Shown here: positions 6,639 through 15,600 of the stretch, one piece after another
Numbering within the stretch: position 1 is the first letter of the stretch
Layout of the letters: the number at the start of each line of letters is the position of its first letter
Virus record (IMG/VR): IMGVR_UViG_3300017749_003025
Span: 1-30,291 of that record
Origin: a virus
Reading direction: 5' to 3' (one strand)
DNA length: 30,291 nt
Position numbers and translations under genes: made by a program
Notes under the pieces: model-generated
What the model was told of the DNA's origin: nothing
What the model saw: only the letters and a program-made list of their open reading frames with translations
Databases searched by the model: none

Positions 6639-7775
6639 ATGGATCTTAAATTTACAACAGCAGGAGACTTTTTGAAATCACAAGAAGACATTCAGCGCAT
6701 TGGCTTTGCTTGCAAATACATGCATCCAGACCAATCGCAGAAGAAGAAACTACTAGAAGAAATTCAACGCCCACTAAATACTCGTAGCACAACAGTACAA
6801 TGGCTTAACAGGCAAACTGTTGATGTAGCCGAGCAACGTTTGTGGGACATCATGGTCCATAACATTGCCGCATACAAAAGGTTGATTGAATATGTTGGAT
6901 CACTTCCTCCACAACTTAGAATGGTACGACTCGGTTCTGATGTTCTTCCTGTTTATACCCAGCATGAGTGGTCTTATTATTGGCGTAAGCCTGACGTTCG
7001 TGCATACTGTGAAACAGAATTTGCAAAAGTCGGCGACACGGCAAGAGCCCTTGATGTGCGACTATCGATGCATCCAGGTCAGTTCACAGTGCTTGCCAGT
7101 GATAACCCGGAAATTGTAGAACGTAGTATAGAGGAGTTTGAATATCATGTGGATTGCATCAGGTGGATGGGTTACGGACAATCATTCCAAGACTTCAAGT
7201 GTAACGTACACATCTCAGGCAGACAAGGTCCAGCCGGCATCAAGGCCGCACTCAAGAGACTCACGCCAGAAGCGAGAAATGTTATCACAATCGAGAACGA
7301 CGAAAACAAGTGGGGACTTGACGCAAGCCTCGAACTTGCAGACGACCTTGCATTGGTACTCGACATACACCATCACTGGTGCCGTGAAGGTGAATATATA
7401 CAGCCCACCGACGATAGATTTGCTCGCGTAATAGATAGTTGGCGTGGTGTGCGTCCTGCAATACATTATTCATACAGTCGTAACGAAGCATTGCCCGAAG
7501 GCTTTGCACACGATACTATGCCTGATATGCCAGCACTACTAGAAGCAGGCTACAAGAAAGCAAAACTACGAGCGCACAGCGACTACTATCCTAACCAAAT
7601 TGTCAATGACTGGGCTTTGAGCTTCTTGCCTTACACAGATATTATGTGCGAGAGCAAATGTAAGAACCTTGCTAGTATTGACTTATATAAATACAAAGAG
7701 GAATTAGAACACTATGAGTTATTTGAATCAAATGTACGGACGTCAGTCCAAGAACACAGCGCCATCAGCGGATAA
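6639..7775 (+). CDS. uvsE: UV damage endonuclease (UvsE/UVDE)
   Basis: 378 residues. UVDE is a metal-dependent TIM-barrel endonuclease that nicks DNA 5' of UV photoproducts and starts an alternative excision repair. Seen here: RIGFACKYMHPD at 20-31, HPGQF at 145-149, NVHISG at 189-194, TIENDENKWG at 217-226, the metal-binding LDIHHHW at 241-247, and a further His in AIHYSYS at 274-280. These are the expected metal-ligand positions of the UVDE family. Length is slightly above the usual 300-350. AGGAAAT upstream serves as a weak ribosome-binding site. T4 itself uses DenV for this job, so this is a non-homologous replacement. Its end overlaps the next gene by 62 bases and carries that gene's late promoter. 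Confidence 0.9.
   Translation: MDLKFTTAGDFLKSQEDIQRIGFACKYMHPDQSQKKKLLEEIQRPLNTRSTTVQWLNRQTVDVAEQRLWDIMVHNIAAYKRLIEYVGSLPPQLRMVRLGSDVLPVYTQHEWSYYWRKPDVRAYCETEFAKVGDTARALDVRLSMHPGQFTVLASDNPEIVERSIEEFEYHVDCIRWMGYGQSFQDFKCNVHISGRQGPAGIKAALKRLTPEARNVITIENDENKWGLDASLELADDLALVLDIHHHWCREGEYIQPTDDRFARVIDSWRGVRPAIHYSYSRNEALPEGFAHDTMPDMPALLEAGYKKAKLRAHSDYYPNQIVNDWALSFLPYTDIMCESKCKNLASIDLYKYKEELEHYELFESNVRTSVQEHSAISG
7686..7693 (+). promoter_or_regulatory. T4-type late promoter (perfect TATAAATA) inside the end of uvsE
   Basis: TATAAATA is an exact T4 late consensus. It lies 21 bases before ATG 7714, within the last codons of uvsE. The predicted start at about 7699 leaves a 15-base leader that begins with AGGA. 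Confidence 0.7.
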
Positions 7776-7995
7776 AAATCCCAACAGAGTTACAGGCGGA
7801 CTAAAAGCACAAGGTGTTGACCGCTTTACTATGCTCGGCGAAGATGGTACACAACAAGAGGTACCGTCACTCTCATACGTAACTAGTTTGGAAGAGCAGT
7901 CAAGAAAACAGCGAGCGGCTATTACTGTATTAGAGCGTAAGCTAACTCGCTGTGAAACTGCTATAGAGCAGTTAAAAGGCCTTATTAGGCCTTAA
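7714..7995 (+). CDS. Small protein with C-terminal coiled coil, unknown function
   Basis: 93 residues, overlapping the end of uvsE by 62 bases. The first half is polar and low in hydrophobics (MSYLNQMYGRQSKNTAPSA). The second half (about 52-90) is a heptad-like helix: TSLEEQSRKQRAAITVLERK and LTRCETAIEQLKGLIRP. A late promoter lies just upstream, so it is probably made late, perhaps as a minor virion or assembly factor, but no family is recognised. Its stop codon lies in a small palindrome shared with the convergent gene on the minus strand; the two ORFs overlap by 11 bases. Confidence 0.7.
   Translation: MSYLNQMYGRQSKNTAPSADKNPNRVTGGLKAQGVDRFTMLGEDGTQQEVPSLSYVTSLEEQSRKQRAAITVLERKLTRCETAIEQLKGLIRP
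7976..7993. terminator. Possible bidirectional terminator between convergent genes
   Basis: AAGGCC (7976-7981), loop TTATTA (7982-7987), GGCCTT (7988-7993): a perfect 6-bp stem lying on both stop codons of the converging genes. There is no clean T-run in either direction, so terminator function is uncertain. Confidence 0.35.
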
Positions 7996-8260
7996 GTCTA
8001 CTTAAAATTTCACTCTTAGAAAGACTTGCATTGGCTTTAACGCCACGTTGCTTTGCCTCTTTAAGGAGTTGAGTTTTAGTTAACTTATCGAAATCACATT
8101 TACCTGAACCTTTCTTCTTAGTAGAAGTCTTCTTGGTTGTTGCTTTTTTCTTTGTCGAAGCCTTAGGTTTTGGCTCAGCTGGTATTTCTTCTGGAAATAC
8201 TTCCTCAATAATATTGGGTACTGTTGCTCTACCTAAGATCTTGTTTATCCATTTAAACAT
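7985..8260 (-). CDS. Small basic protein with SAP-like C-terminal motif
   Basis: 91 residues read on the minus strand. The start at 8260 has a perfect GGAGG Shine-Dalgarno 7 bases upstream, so longer upstream versions are rejected. Layout: an N-terminal amphipathic segment (MFKWINKILGRA), an acidic/proline stretch (EEVFPEEIPAEPKPK), a lysine-rich linker (STKKKATTKKTSTKKKGSGK), and a C-terminal 35-residue helix-extended-helix reading LTKTQLLKEAKQRGVKANAS then LSKSEILSRLKA. The last part matches the SAP/Rho-N pattern (Leu-x-x-x-Ala-x-x-x-Gly, then K-x-E-I/L-x-x-L), a DNA- or RNA-binding fold. A nucleic-acid-binding role is therefore likely but unproven. It is one of only two minus-strand genes here. 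Confidence 0.75.
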   Translation of the reverse strand: MFKWINKILGRATVPNIIEEVFPEEIPAEPKPKASTKKKATTKKTSTKKKGSGKCDFDKLTKTQLLKEAKQRGVKANASLSKSEILSRLKA

Positions 8261-8283
8261 AATTTTCCTCCTATAGGAACATA

Positions 8284-8291
8284 TATTTAAT
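8284..8291 (-). promoter_or_regulatory. Possible late promoter for the minus-strand SAP-like gene
   Basis: On the minus strand the sequence reads ATTAAATA, one base off the late motif, 23 bases before the start codon at 8260. It overlaps the plus-strand late promoter at 8289-8296 by three bases, so the two would form a back-to-back divergent pair. Confidence 0.4.
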
Positions 8292-8296
8292 AAATA
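8289..8296 (+). promoter_or_regulatory. T4-type late promoter (AATAAATA)
   Basis: AATAAATA with a predicted start at about 8302 and a 16-base leader containing CAGGAGAAG before ATG 8318. It should drive the run of three small plus-strand genes at 8318-8937. Confidence 0.65.
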
Positions 8297-8317
8297 CATT
8301 ACACAGGAGAAGCAAAT

Positions 8318-8509
8318 ATGGCTCAAAGAAAAGTATCAAGAGTATTCAATAAAGGTGAACTAACACTAGACAAAGTAGTTGGTGTAAGGCCTGATAATAC
8401 AAATCAATTTATTAAGGCACCACTTAGAAAGGATACAACTTTTCGTAGAGGCGTACCTTCAATGAAGACCGTTGCAAATGAAACTGCTGACGGATTTAAG
8501 AAAAACTAG
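8318..8509 (+). CDS. Small basic protein, unknown function
   Basis: 63 residues with a strong CAGGAG site 9 bases upstream and a late promoter. The product is basic (MAQRKVSRVFNKGELTLDKV at the N-terminus, then charged turns with FIKAPLRKDTTFRRGVPS) and has no membrane segment. I do not recognise a family. Late timing and positive charge would fit a minor structural or DNA-binding protein, but nothing more specific can be said. Confidence 0.65.
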   Translation: MAQRKVSRVFNKGELTLDKVVGVRPDNTNQFIKAPLRKDTTFRRGVPSMKTVANETADGFKKN

Positions 8510-8518
8510 GAGTAATTT

Positions 8519-8683
8519 ATGACTAACTGGATAAAAGCAAGAATTGACGAGCGTACATCTTGGGATGGAGCCGCTCTTATTGCAGTAGGTGTTATTGTAT
8601 TGATTGCAGGACCTTTTGCTAAATTAGCCGCATACGGTGCTATTGCATACGGTGCTTGGACTATTTGGAAAAAAGAAGACTAA
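8519..8683 (+). CDS. 54-residue membrane protein
   Basis: ATG 8519 with CTAGGAGT 8 bases upstream; the stop is followed after two bases by the next ATG. The N-terminus is polar (MTNWIKARIDERTSWDGA), followed by two closely spaced hydrophobic segments at about residues 18-32 (ALIAVGVIVLIAGPF) and 36-48 (LAAYGAIAYGAWTIW), and a charged end (KKED). It may be a hairpin membrane protein with both ends cytoplasmic. Similar tiny proteins occur in marine T4-like phages as far as I recall, without assigned role. It is in one late unit with its neighbours. Confidence 0.7.
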   Translation: MTNWIKARIDERTSWDGAALIAVGVIVLIAGPFAKLAAYGAIAYGAWTIWKKED

Positions 8684-8685
8684 TA

Positions 8686-8937
8686 ATGTTAGTAGGAAAA
8701 TATGATTTCACATATGTAAATTCAGGCAATGTTAGAACATTGCCTGGTGGGTTTACTAAGCCATTATTTAATATTACAATAACAGATACTGAAACTGATA
8801 CTACAATTGAAGTTGATGATGTTGTAGAGGTGTTTGAACGTGAAGATTGGTTAGATACTATCTATACCAACAGTAAAAGAGCATGTGATAACCCAGACGA
8901 CGAAGCATGTTGCTATAAAACAGCACGTTACGTCTAA
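8686..8937 (+). CDS. Small acidic protein, unknown function
   Basis: 83 residues from ATG 8686, two bases after the previous stop; an upstream in-frame TTG is less likely because it lies inside the previous gene. The sequence is beta-rich and acidic (FNITITDTETDTTIEVDDVV), with a cysteine cluster near the C-terminus (CDNPDDEACCYKTARYV) that might bind a metal. A perfect 9-bp hairpin lies inside the coding region near the 5' end. No family recognised. Its stop overlaps the convergent minus-strand zinc-ribbon gene by four bases. Confidence 0.65.
   Translation: MLVGKYDFTYVNSGNVRTLPGGFTKPLFNITITDTETDTTIEVDDVVEVFEREDWLDTIYTNSKRACDNPDDEACCYKTARYV
8723..8746 (+). other. Strong intragenic hairpin
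   Basis: CAGGCAATG (8723-8731), loop TTAGAA, CATTGCCTG (8738-8746): a perfect 9-bp stem with a 6-base loop, 37 bases inside the gene starting at 8686. It could slow ribosomes, stabilise or process mRNA, or act as an attenuator; there is no U-run after it (GTGGGTTTACT follows). Confidence 0.6.
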
Positions 8938-9221
8938 AGTTTACTAATATCTAAACCACTAGACGCAGGCATATCCCAGATGTTTTTCTTGGTTACGCCC
9001 ATCTTTTGTGCAAATTTCTTTGCATCACAATTCTTACATACATGAAAATAGTTGTTCGAAATACGTTTAGGATCCATTGATCCTCTTGGACGTTCGAACT
9101 CTGTATTACAATTATCACAACGCATTACTACTAATGTTACATCACGACTATAGGTATGTTCCTTGCCGGTTTTACTTTTACGAACGTGCCTGGTTTGTGA
9201 TTTAAATTCTCTTATAAACAT
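8934..9221 (-). CDS. Zinc-ribbon-like protein, unknown function
   Basis: 95 residues on the minus strand, starting MFIREFKSQTRHVRKSKTG. Two CxxC pairs, CDNC in VMRCDNCNTEF and CKNC in YFHVCKNCDAK, are separated by about 27 residues: a classical zinc-ribbon spacing. Between them is a basic segment with PRGSMDPKRISNN. The C-terminus (NIWDMPASSGLDISKL) is well formed. I recall similar proteins in marine T4-like phages, with no known role; nucleic-acid binding is the usual role of such ribbons. The late-like motif TGTAAATA lies five bases before the start, giving a predicted leaderless mRNA. A longer frame upstream exists but is hydrophobic and unsupported. Confidence 0.7.
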   Translation of the reverse strand: MFIREFKSQTRHVRKSKTGKEHTYSRDVTLVVMRCDNCNTEFERPRGSMDPKRISNNYFHVCKNCDAKKFAQKMGVTKKNIWDMPASSGLDISKL

Positions 9222-9226
9222 AACTA

Positions 9227-9234
9227 TATTTACA
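9227..9234 (-). promoter_or_regulatory. Possible late promoter (minus-strand TGTAAATA), leaderless geometry
   Basis: On the minus strand TGTAAATA is followed by TAGTT and then ATG at 9221, the same five-base spacing as at 2543 and 4560. The second base differs from the common A/C. Confidence 0.45.
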
Positions 9235-9254
9235 TTAAGATTATAAAAACATAG

Positions 9255-9262
9255 ACTAAATA
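9255..9262 (+). promoter_or_regulatory. T4-type late promoter (ACTAAATA)
   Basis: ACTAAATA with a predicted start at about 9268 and a 12-base leader that begins with AAGGAG before ATG 9280. It may also serve the giant structural gene at 9679, which has no clear late motif of its own. Confidence 0.65.
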
Positions 9263-9279
9263 CTACAAAGGAGTTGAAT

Positions 9280-9657
9280 ATGATCACACTTACTGATGCC
9301 GCAAAAACACAATTAGACAAATTATGTACAGATAATAGCGTATACGCTGTTACTTTAGGCATGAAAGGTGGTGGCTGTGCTGGGTTCGAATACGATTGGG
9401 ACACTGCTACAGAACGTTCAGATCTTGAAGATGACGCATTAATTGTTGAAGCTGGCAATGGAAACTTAGCAGTTGAAACAATGAGTTTACTTTATCTTGC
9501 AGGTTCAACTATTGATTACAAAACAAGCATTATAGGATCGCAGTTTGAAATAGACAATCCTATGTCTAAAAGCAGTTGCGGCTGTGGTGTTAGCATTAAC
9601 ATAGACATGGACAAACTTGCTGAACAAGAACAAATTCTTGCAACAGAATTAAAATAG
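9280..9657 (+). CDS. A-type iron-sulfur carrier (HesB/IscA/ErpA-like)
   Basis: 125 residues; ATG 9280 has AAAGGAG 7 bases upstream, and the TTG two codons earlier is rejected. A-type carriers receive and pass on Fe-S clusters using three cysteines. These are seen as GGGCAGFEY in the middle and the C-terminal CGCG (SKSSCGCGVSI). The N-terminus (ITLTDAAKTQLDKL) and IDNPMSKSSCGCG are also family-typical. Length fits the family (about 105-130), with a short extra C-terminal helix. Such genes occur in some marine T4-like phages and would support host Fe-S enzymes in infection or a phage Fe-S protein. It is the last gene before the structural block and has a late promoter, which is unexpected for a metabolic gene. 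Confidence 0.88.
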   Translation: MITLTDAAKTQLDKLCTDNSVYAVTLGMKGGGCAGFEYDWDTATERSDLEDDALIVEAGNGNLAVETMSLLYLAGSTIDYKTSIIGSQFEIDNPMSKSSCGCGVSINIDMDKLAEQEQILATELK

Positions 9658-9678
9658 CCCGTTGGAGTATAATTTAAA

Positions 9679-12600
9679 ATGGCAAAACAAGACGTAAACA
9701 TTGGTGTAGAAGGTAACGACGGTACAGGCGATTCAATTCGCGAGTCGTTTCGTAAGGTAAACGAAAACTTTAATGAATTATATGCAGTATTTGGCGAAGG
9801 TGGCCAAATATCACTTACAGACTTAGGTGACATTGCAATTGACTCGTTTGAAAACTTTCCAAGTACAGACTCAGCGCCAGTTATGGCAGGTATCAATAAT
9901 GATACACAAGGTAGTAAATTAGAGTTTTTTAGATTTGCTTCAGATAAATTTATAGATCCTACACTAGATGATAGTATTGCATTTGATGCAAGTAGAATAG
10001 ACGACGATGGCAGACCTGTTATTGTTGTTAGAGCAGTCAAAAGTGACTTAGCAAGTGATAGTGCTCCAACACTAGGCGGAAACTTAGACATGGCTGGAAA
10101 CTTTGTTGCATACAATCCAGCGCCAGCAAATACTTGGAAACAAAAAGCAGAAGACAACGGCTACACCATTGACGATGTTCTTATTACTAAAGGTTACGCA
10201 GACTCCAATTACTTAAAAGGTGGTGGTACTGGAACAGGATCACAACTAAGAGTTAGAACAGAAGATGAAATATCTACTGAGGATTATACATTTACAATTA
10301 ATAGTTACACTAGTGGTAACGCAGTTATTAATGACAGATATATTGATGGTGTATTAACAACAGGACAAGGACACGGCTTTGATAGTTCAGCAAATGGTGC
10401 TTCCTTTACATACAGTTCAACATTAACATCAGCAATAGACCAAACAAGTACAAAAGCATTAACAGATTTAACAGAATTTCCTACTGGTACATTCTTTGTA
10501 AGAGTTGTTAGTGATACACAACTTGGCTTATACAGAACTAAAACAGACGCAGAAGCAGGAACAAATAAATTAAATGTAGCAGGCGGTACTGGTACACAAC
10601 AATTAGCAGACTTTTATTATCAGCCTAAAAAATTAACAGGCGACTTCCTTGCTAACGAAGCAATACCAAGAGAAAGCATTGTCCGTAGACAAGGTGATCA
10701 AATGGCAGGCAAATTATACTTGGAAGATCATCCAGGTGAACTTGCAGGCATAGGTACTCCTAATGGTATAGAAGATTTACAAGCGGCATCAAAATTTTAT
10801 GTAGACAACACAAGTTTTGCTTCAAACATTAATTTGTTTGTTAGTACAACAGGTGATGACACACAAGCATCAACACCTCCGGGCAAAGAAGGACGTTCAC
10901 TAGCATATGCATATAGATCAGTAAACGCCGCGGCACGTAGAGCAGAAGAAATTGTTGTATCAAGTCCAGTAGAACCTGGTCCATACATGCAGAAAATTGA
11001 GTACGGTGCTAATGCACAATCACTTGTATCATCTAAAATTTATAGTGCAGACTTTAAAGCAGGTGAAAGAGCAGATTACGGAGCATCAACTGAAAAGTTT
11101 AACTCACTTGTTATTCAAAACAAAGACTTTGTTATTGCAGAAACAATTAAATGGGTAAGTTTACAAATTGCAACAGCAAATGCTGACCTTACACTTACTG
11201 AAAGTGATCCAACTTATATATGGAAAAACTTTGCATACAACGAAGCAATATGTGCAAGAGACTTAGGTTACATTATTGATGCAGGTAGACTTGATACACG
11301 TTCAAGTACAACAGCAAACAAATTATCAAGAAGTGCTGGTTTAAGATACTACAGTAATTCAAGTGGTAGACTTGCTGTTACTACACAAGAAGCACAAACT
11401 ATTGCAACAATTAACAAAGCAAAAGAACTTTTTGAATCTTACATTTTAATTAACACAGCATATCCAAATCCACTTAACGCAGATTACGATCAGTTTTTTG
11501 ATGTTGGTTTAGTTGACGCACCAAGTGCGGCTATTGATGTGTTCAGTGCTAAGATTGGTATTGTTACAAACATTATTGACAATGGTATTGACTCAGCACC
11601 AGCACTAAGAGAAGGTGCTCCATATGTACTTAGAATTACCAATGGCGGTAATGACAGTGTATGGCAAGGTAAAGATTTAAACACAGACCTTATACCAGGT
11701 AAAGTTGTAACAGGCTCACGTAGTGGTGCTATTGGTAGAATTATTACATACAGTAATGATATTAATGATGCTACTAACACAGACGAACTAGAACTAATAC
11801 TTGAAGAACCATTTGAGTTTTTAGTTGACGGTGCTGGTAGAGATATTCAAAACGTTGAAGTTTCAGATTCGTTAGGTGACGAACTAGAATACGGTAACAG
11901 AGTTAGTCAAAAACAAATTACTATTAAAGTTGAATCAGGTATTTACGAAGAAGACTATCCAATTAAAGTAAGCTCACAAGTTTCAGTTGTTGGTGACGAG
12001 ATGAGACGTGCAATTATACGTCCAAAGAATCGTGTATCACAATCTAAATGGGCAAACACTTATTTTTATCGTGACAAATACTTTGATGGCTTAACACTAC
12101 ACAGCAACACAGTAACGTTTGCAGACGAGGTTGCTCTTACACTTGCTGGCGGTACGTTAACAGCATACAAAGGTGATATACTTACACAAACAAGTACGTT
12201 TACATACAACGAAGCAAAGTGTAGACGTGACATACAATATATTTTAGAACAAGCAGGGTTTGATATTGTACTAGGTACAAACTATAACCAGATTGTTCAA
12301 GGTCTTGCATATCAAAACACAAGTGCAGGCGTTGTACAAGCAAGTCAATTACAACAAGAATTAGCGTCAATTGGATTTGCAGGCAACAGAGTAGCATTAT
12401 TAGATGACGTTGCAGACAACACTTCAGCATTAAGTAGATCAAGAGCATACTTTGCTACTGTACTTGATCTTATTGAAAATGGTAACACAGATGAAAACAG
12501 TGTTAACAGTCCAGGTGACGGTAACTATGTTGCTGACATTACAAGTACACTTGTATTCCCAGACTTTAACGGTGTTGATTCAAACAAAGTTGCGGCAAGA

Positions 12601-15600
12601 GACAAACTACAAGCAAACAAACCGTTTATTAAAACAGAAATTATTGCACACATTAATAATGACACTACTCCTCCAGCAGGATTTGATAGTGACATGGAAG
12701 ACTTGCTTGAACAAAACATTGGACGTTGGACTGATGCATTAACATATAACATTTTATATGGCGGTAATGATGCGGCTTCAACACAAGCAAGACTATACTT
12801 TACAGATACTTCGCTTAACATTAATGGTACATACCAAACAGTTGTTAAAGCGGCTATTACACATTTCAAAACTATTGTTACAGATATTTTAACAGGTGTT
12901 ACACGTTCAGGTGCAACCGGTAACGATAACACTGACGGTATTAACGATCAGGTAGTAAGTGGTGACAATGCAAGTGCAACAGAAGGTAGTGAAGCACAAT
13001 CATTACTTGATATTATCTACAATGCTGTTAACAATCAAACATTGCCAACAGGTGTTACACTTCCTACATCAGCACTAAATGCCGCAGATATTTCACAGGC
13101 ACTTAGAGATGCTAAAGGTGATATTGATACAAACATTGCTAGTGGCGATGCAAGTGTTAATATTATCGATCTAACTATTGACTTTATTAATAGTAATACA
13201 GATTCAAGAGCAGTTGTACAAGAAGATGTTGTAAACGGCACAGCAGTAGTTGTTACATACAATGATGGATATAACCCTGCAGGAGCAAACTTCTCAGCAA
13301 GTCCACAGTTTAATTTAACAGATGATCTAAAATTAAACGGTGCGTTACAATCAGGATTAAAAGTTGCTTCAGCTGATACAACAAATACAAAAGACTTTGA
13401 CATGGGTTGGCATTATGCTTCAGACTCACGCAAACCAATTAATACAAACAGTGCATTAAGTGTTAACAACTTAGGCAACAGAATTAACGCAAGTTTAATT
13501 TTAGCAGAAAACAAAATCAATATACAAGAAGATATATATGATTGGATGGACATCCAAGCAACAGCGGCACAAACAGCAGGCTTTGGTACTTGGGCAGAAA
13601 CAACTATTGTATTCACTGGAACAGTAACGGCTGTTAAAGGCGAAACAATGACACAGGCAACTACAGGTGCTAGTGGTAAAGTTAAAGATGATCCAATTAA
13701 CGCCGCAGGTAAAACAACAGTTGTACTTGTATCGCCAACAACAATATTCAATACTGCTAACCAATTAACAGGTAGCGAATCAGGATCGCATGGTGCGGCA
13801 GGAGTTCCAGAAAGTGTTAACGTAGGTAAGTTTAGTTTTACTACTAAGTGTAAAAGAGATATTGGATACATTGTAGATGCACTTGCAAATGACTTAACCA
13901 AAGGTCGTAACGATGCATCAATGCAAGTCCAAGGCTTGTACTACGAAGGCGCAGTAGAAGTTGGACAAGAAGAAATTACAACACAAGCAATCAGTAGAAT
14001 TGCTACTGTTTGTGAAAGTTTACTTAATGTTGCAGGCATACAAGAGCCAAACGGAACAGTACTAACAACTTGGAAAACTAACTTTGCGGCGGCTGAAGAT
14101 GGTTCAAGTGGTGTAGTAACTAACCTTATTAACACAATAACATACGCTTTCAATCCAGAATACAATCCACCAATACACAACAGAGACATGGATGTGTTCT
14201 TAATGAACGATGCTACAATTATACGTAACTGTACTGTACAAGGACACGGTGGATTTATGACAGTGCTTGACCCTGCAGGTCAAATTCTTACTAAGTCACC
14301 ATATATCCAAACAGGTTCAAGTTTCTCACAATCAGTTAACAAGCAAGCATTTAGAGGTGGTATGTTTGTTGATGGATTTAACGGTAACATGCCATTAGAA
14401 ATTGTAGGTCGTAAAAATGGTAACAACTTTAGATTGTTTGCAAGAAGTAAACGCTCACAAGTTCAAGTTAATGGCGTAGGTGTAGGACACGGTTTATTTG
14501 TAAGACGTCCTGAAGTTCCAGCACCATTTTATGTAAACGGTATACGTTACCAAGTTAACTCAATTATTAACCATGATCAAGAAAACGGTACTTGTGAACT
14601 TATACTAGATGACAACTCAGGTGTTAAAGATGGTAACGGAAACGGCTTAGGCTGGGAAGGTCCAGTTACACATTATACACTAGTTAATGATGTAAGAACT
14701 CCACAGTACGGACAAAGTGAAAACTATACAACAGTATTACAAACAGCTGGTAACAGATCACAGTTAGGTAATGACTTTACACAAATTAACGACTTAGGTT
14801 ACGGTCTACTTGTTACTAACACAGGTTTATCAGAGATGGTTGGTATGTTCACATACTACTGTCATGCGGCATACTATGCAAACAACGGTTCTGAAATTAG
14901 ATCCGTAGGTGGTTCAAATGCTTATGGTAACTTTGGTTTAGTTGCGGCAGGTAGTGACCCTAACGAAGTTCCACAAAGCGGTGAACTAGCATACAACACT
15001 GTACAAACTGCTAAAGTATATAGAAACGAATCAGCACAGTTTGAAGCAGAAGAACAACAAAACTATGTGTATGTTTACGATACAGACTTTATTCCTTTAC
15101 CAGAAGGTGAAATTGATATTACCTTTGCAGAAAGAACTGCACTAGTTTCATTTACAGGAACAAATACTGTTGAAGTTACTGGACACGGATACGAAACTGG
15201 TACTAAGGTTACAATCGAAAATACTGTAGGTGTTACAGGACTAAATGACGATCACTATATTAATAGAGTTGATGCAAATACATTTACAATATTCTCAGAT
15301 GCGGCACTAACAAGTGCTAGAAACTTCTCAGGATCTTTATCAACGTTAGGTGCTATTATACCAGCAGACGAAGCAGGCACTGATGTAAGAAAATATGAAG
15401 TTGTAAATGTTATACCAGCAATAGTAGAAGATTTAATTCCAGCAGTTAACCAACAAGAGTTTACACTTAGTGGTGCAGTTAAAGCACACTATGGTGATAC
15501 AGTTACACAAGAAACTACAGGTGCTATTGGTAAAGTAGTTAGACCACAAAGAACAAGTAATGTTGACGGTGTAGTAGTTGGTGGAACAACATTGTTTATA

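Noticed and set aside
6523-6645. ATG ORF in another frame over the region before uvsE
   Set aside because: Threonine run and low-complexity product, runs into uvsE, whereas the overlapping TTG frame gives a protein-like sequence.
6773-6780. TAAATA-type motif inside uvsE as a late promoter
   Set aside because: No gene start follows within a usable distance; such motifs occur by chance in AT-rich coding DNA.
8261-8326. Longer minus-strand version of the SAP-like gene
   Set aside because: The 8260 start has a perfect GGAGG site; the extension would cover the divergent promoters.
9222-9458. Longer minus-strand version of the zinc-ribbon gene
   Set aside because: The extension is antisense to the Fe-S carrier gene and hydrophobic without support.
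9516-10157. 213-residue minus-strand ORF across the end of the Fe-S carrier and the start of the giant gene
   Set aside because: Serine/leucine-rich antisense of well-supported plus-strand genes, no ribosome-binding site, no family features; the many similar antisense ORFs up to 21800 are the same artefact.
12452-12742. 96-residue plus-strand ORF in another frame of the giant gene
   Set aside because: Leucine/threonine-rich out-of-frame reading of repetitive coding DNA; no start signals.
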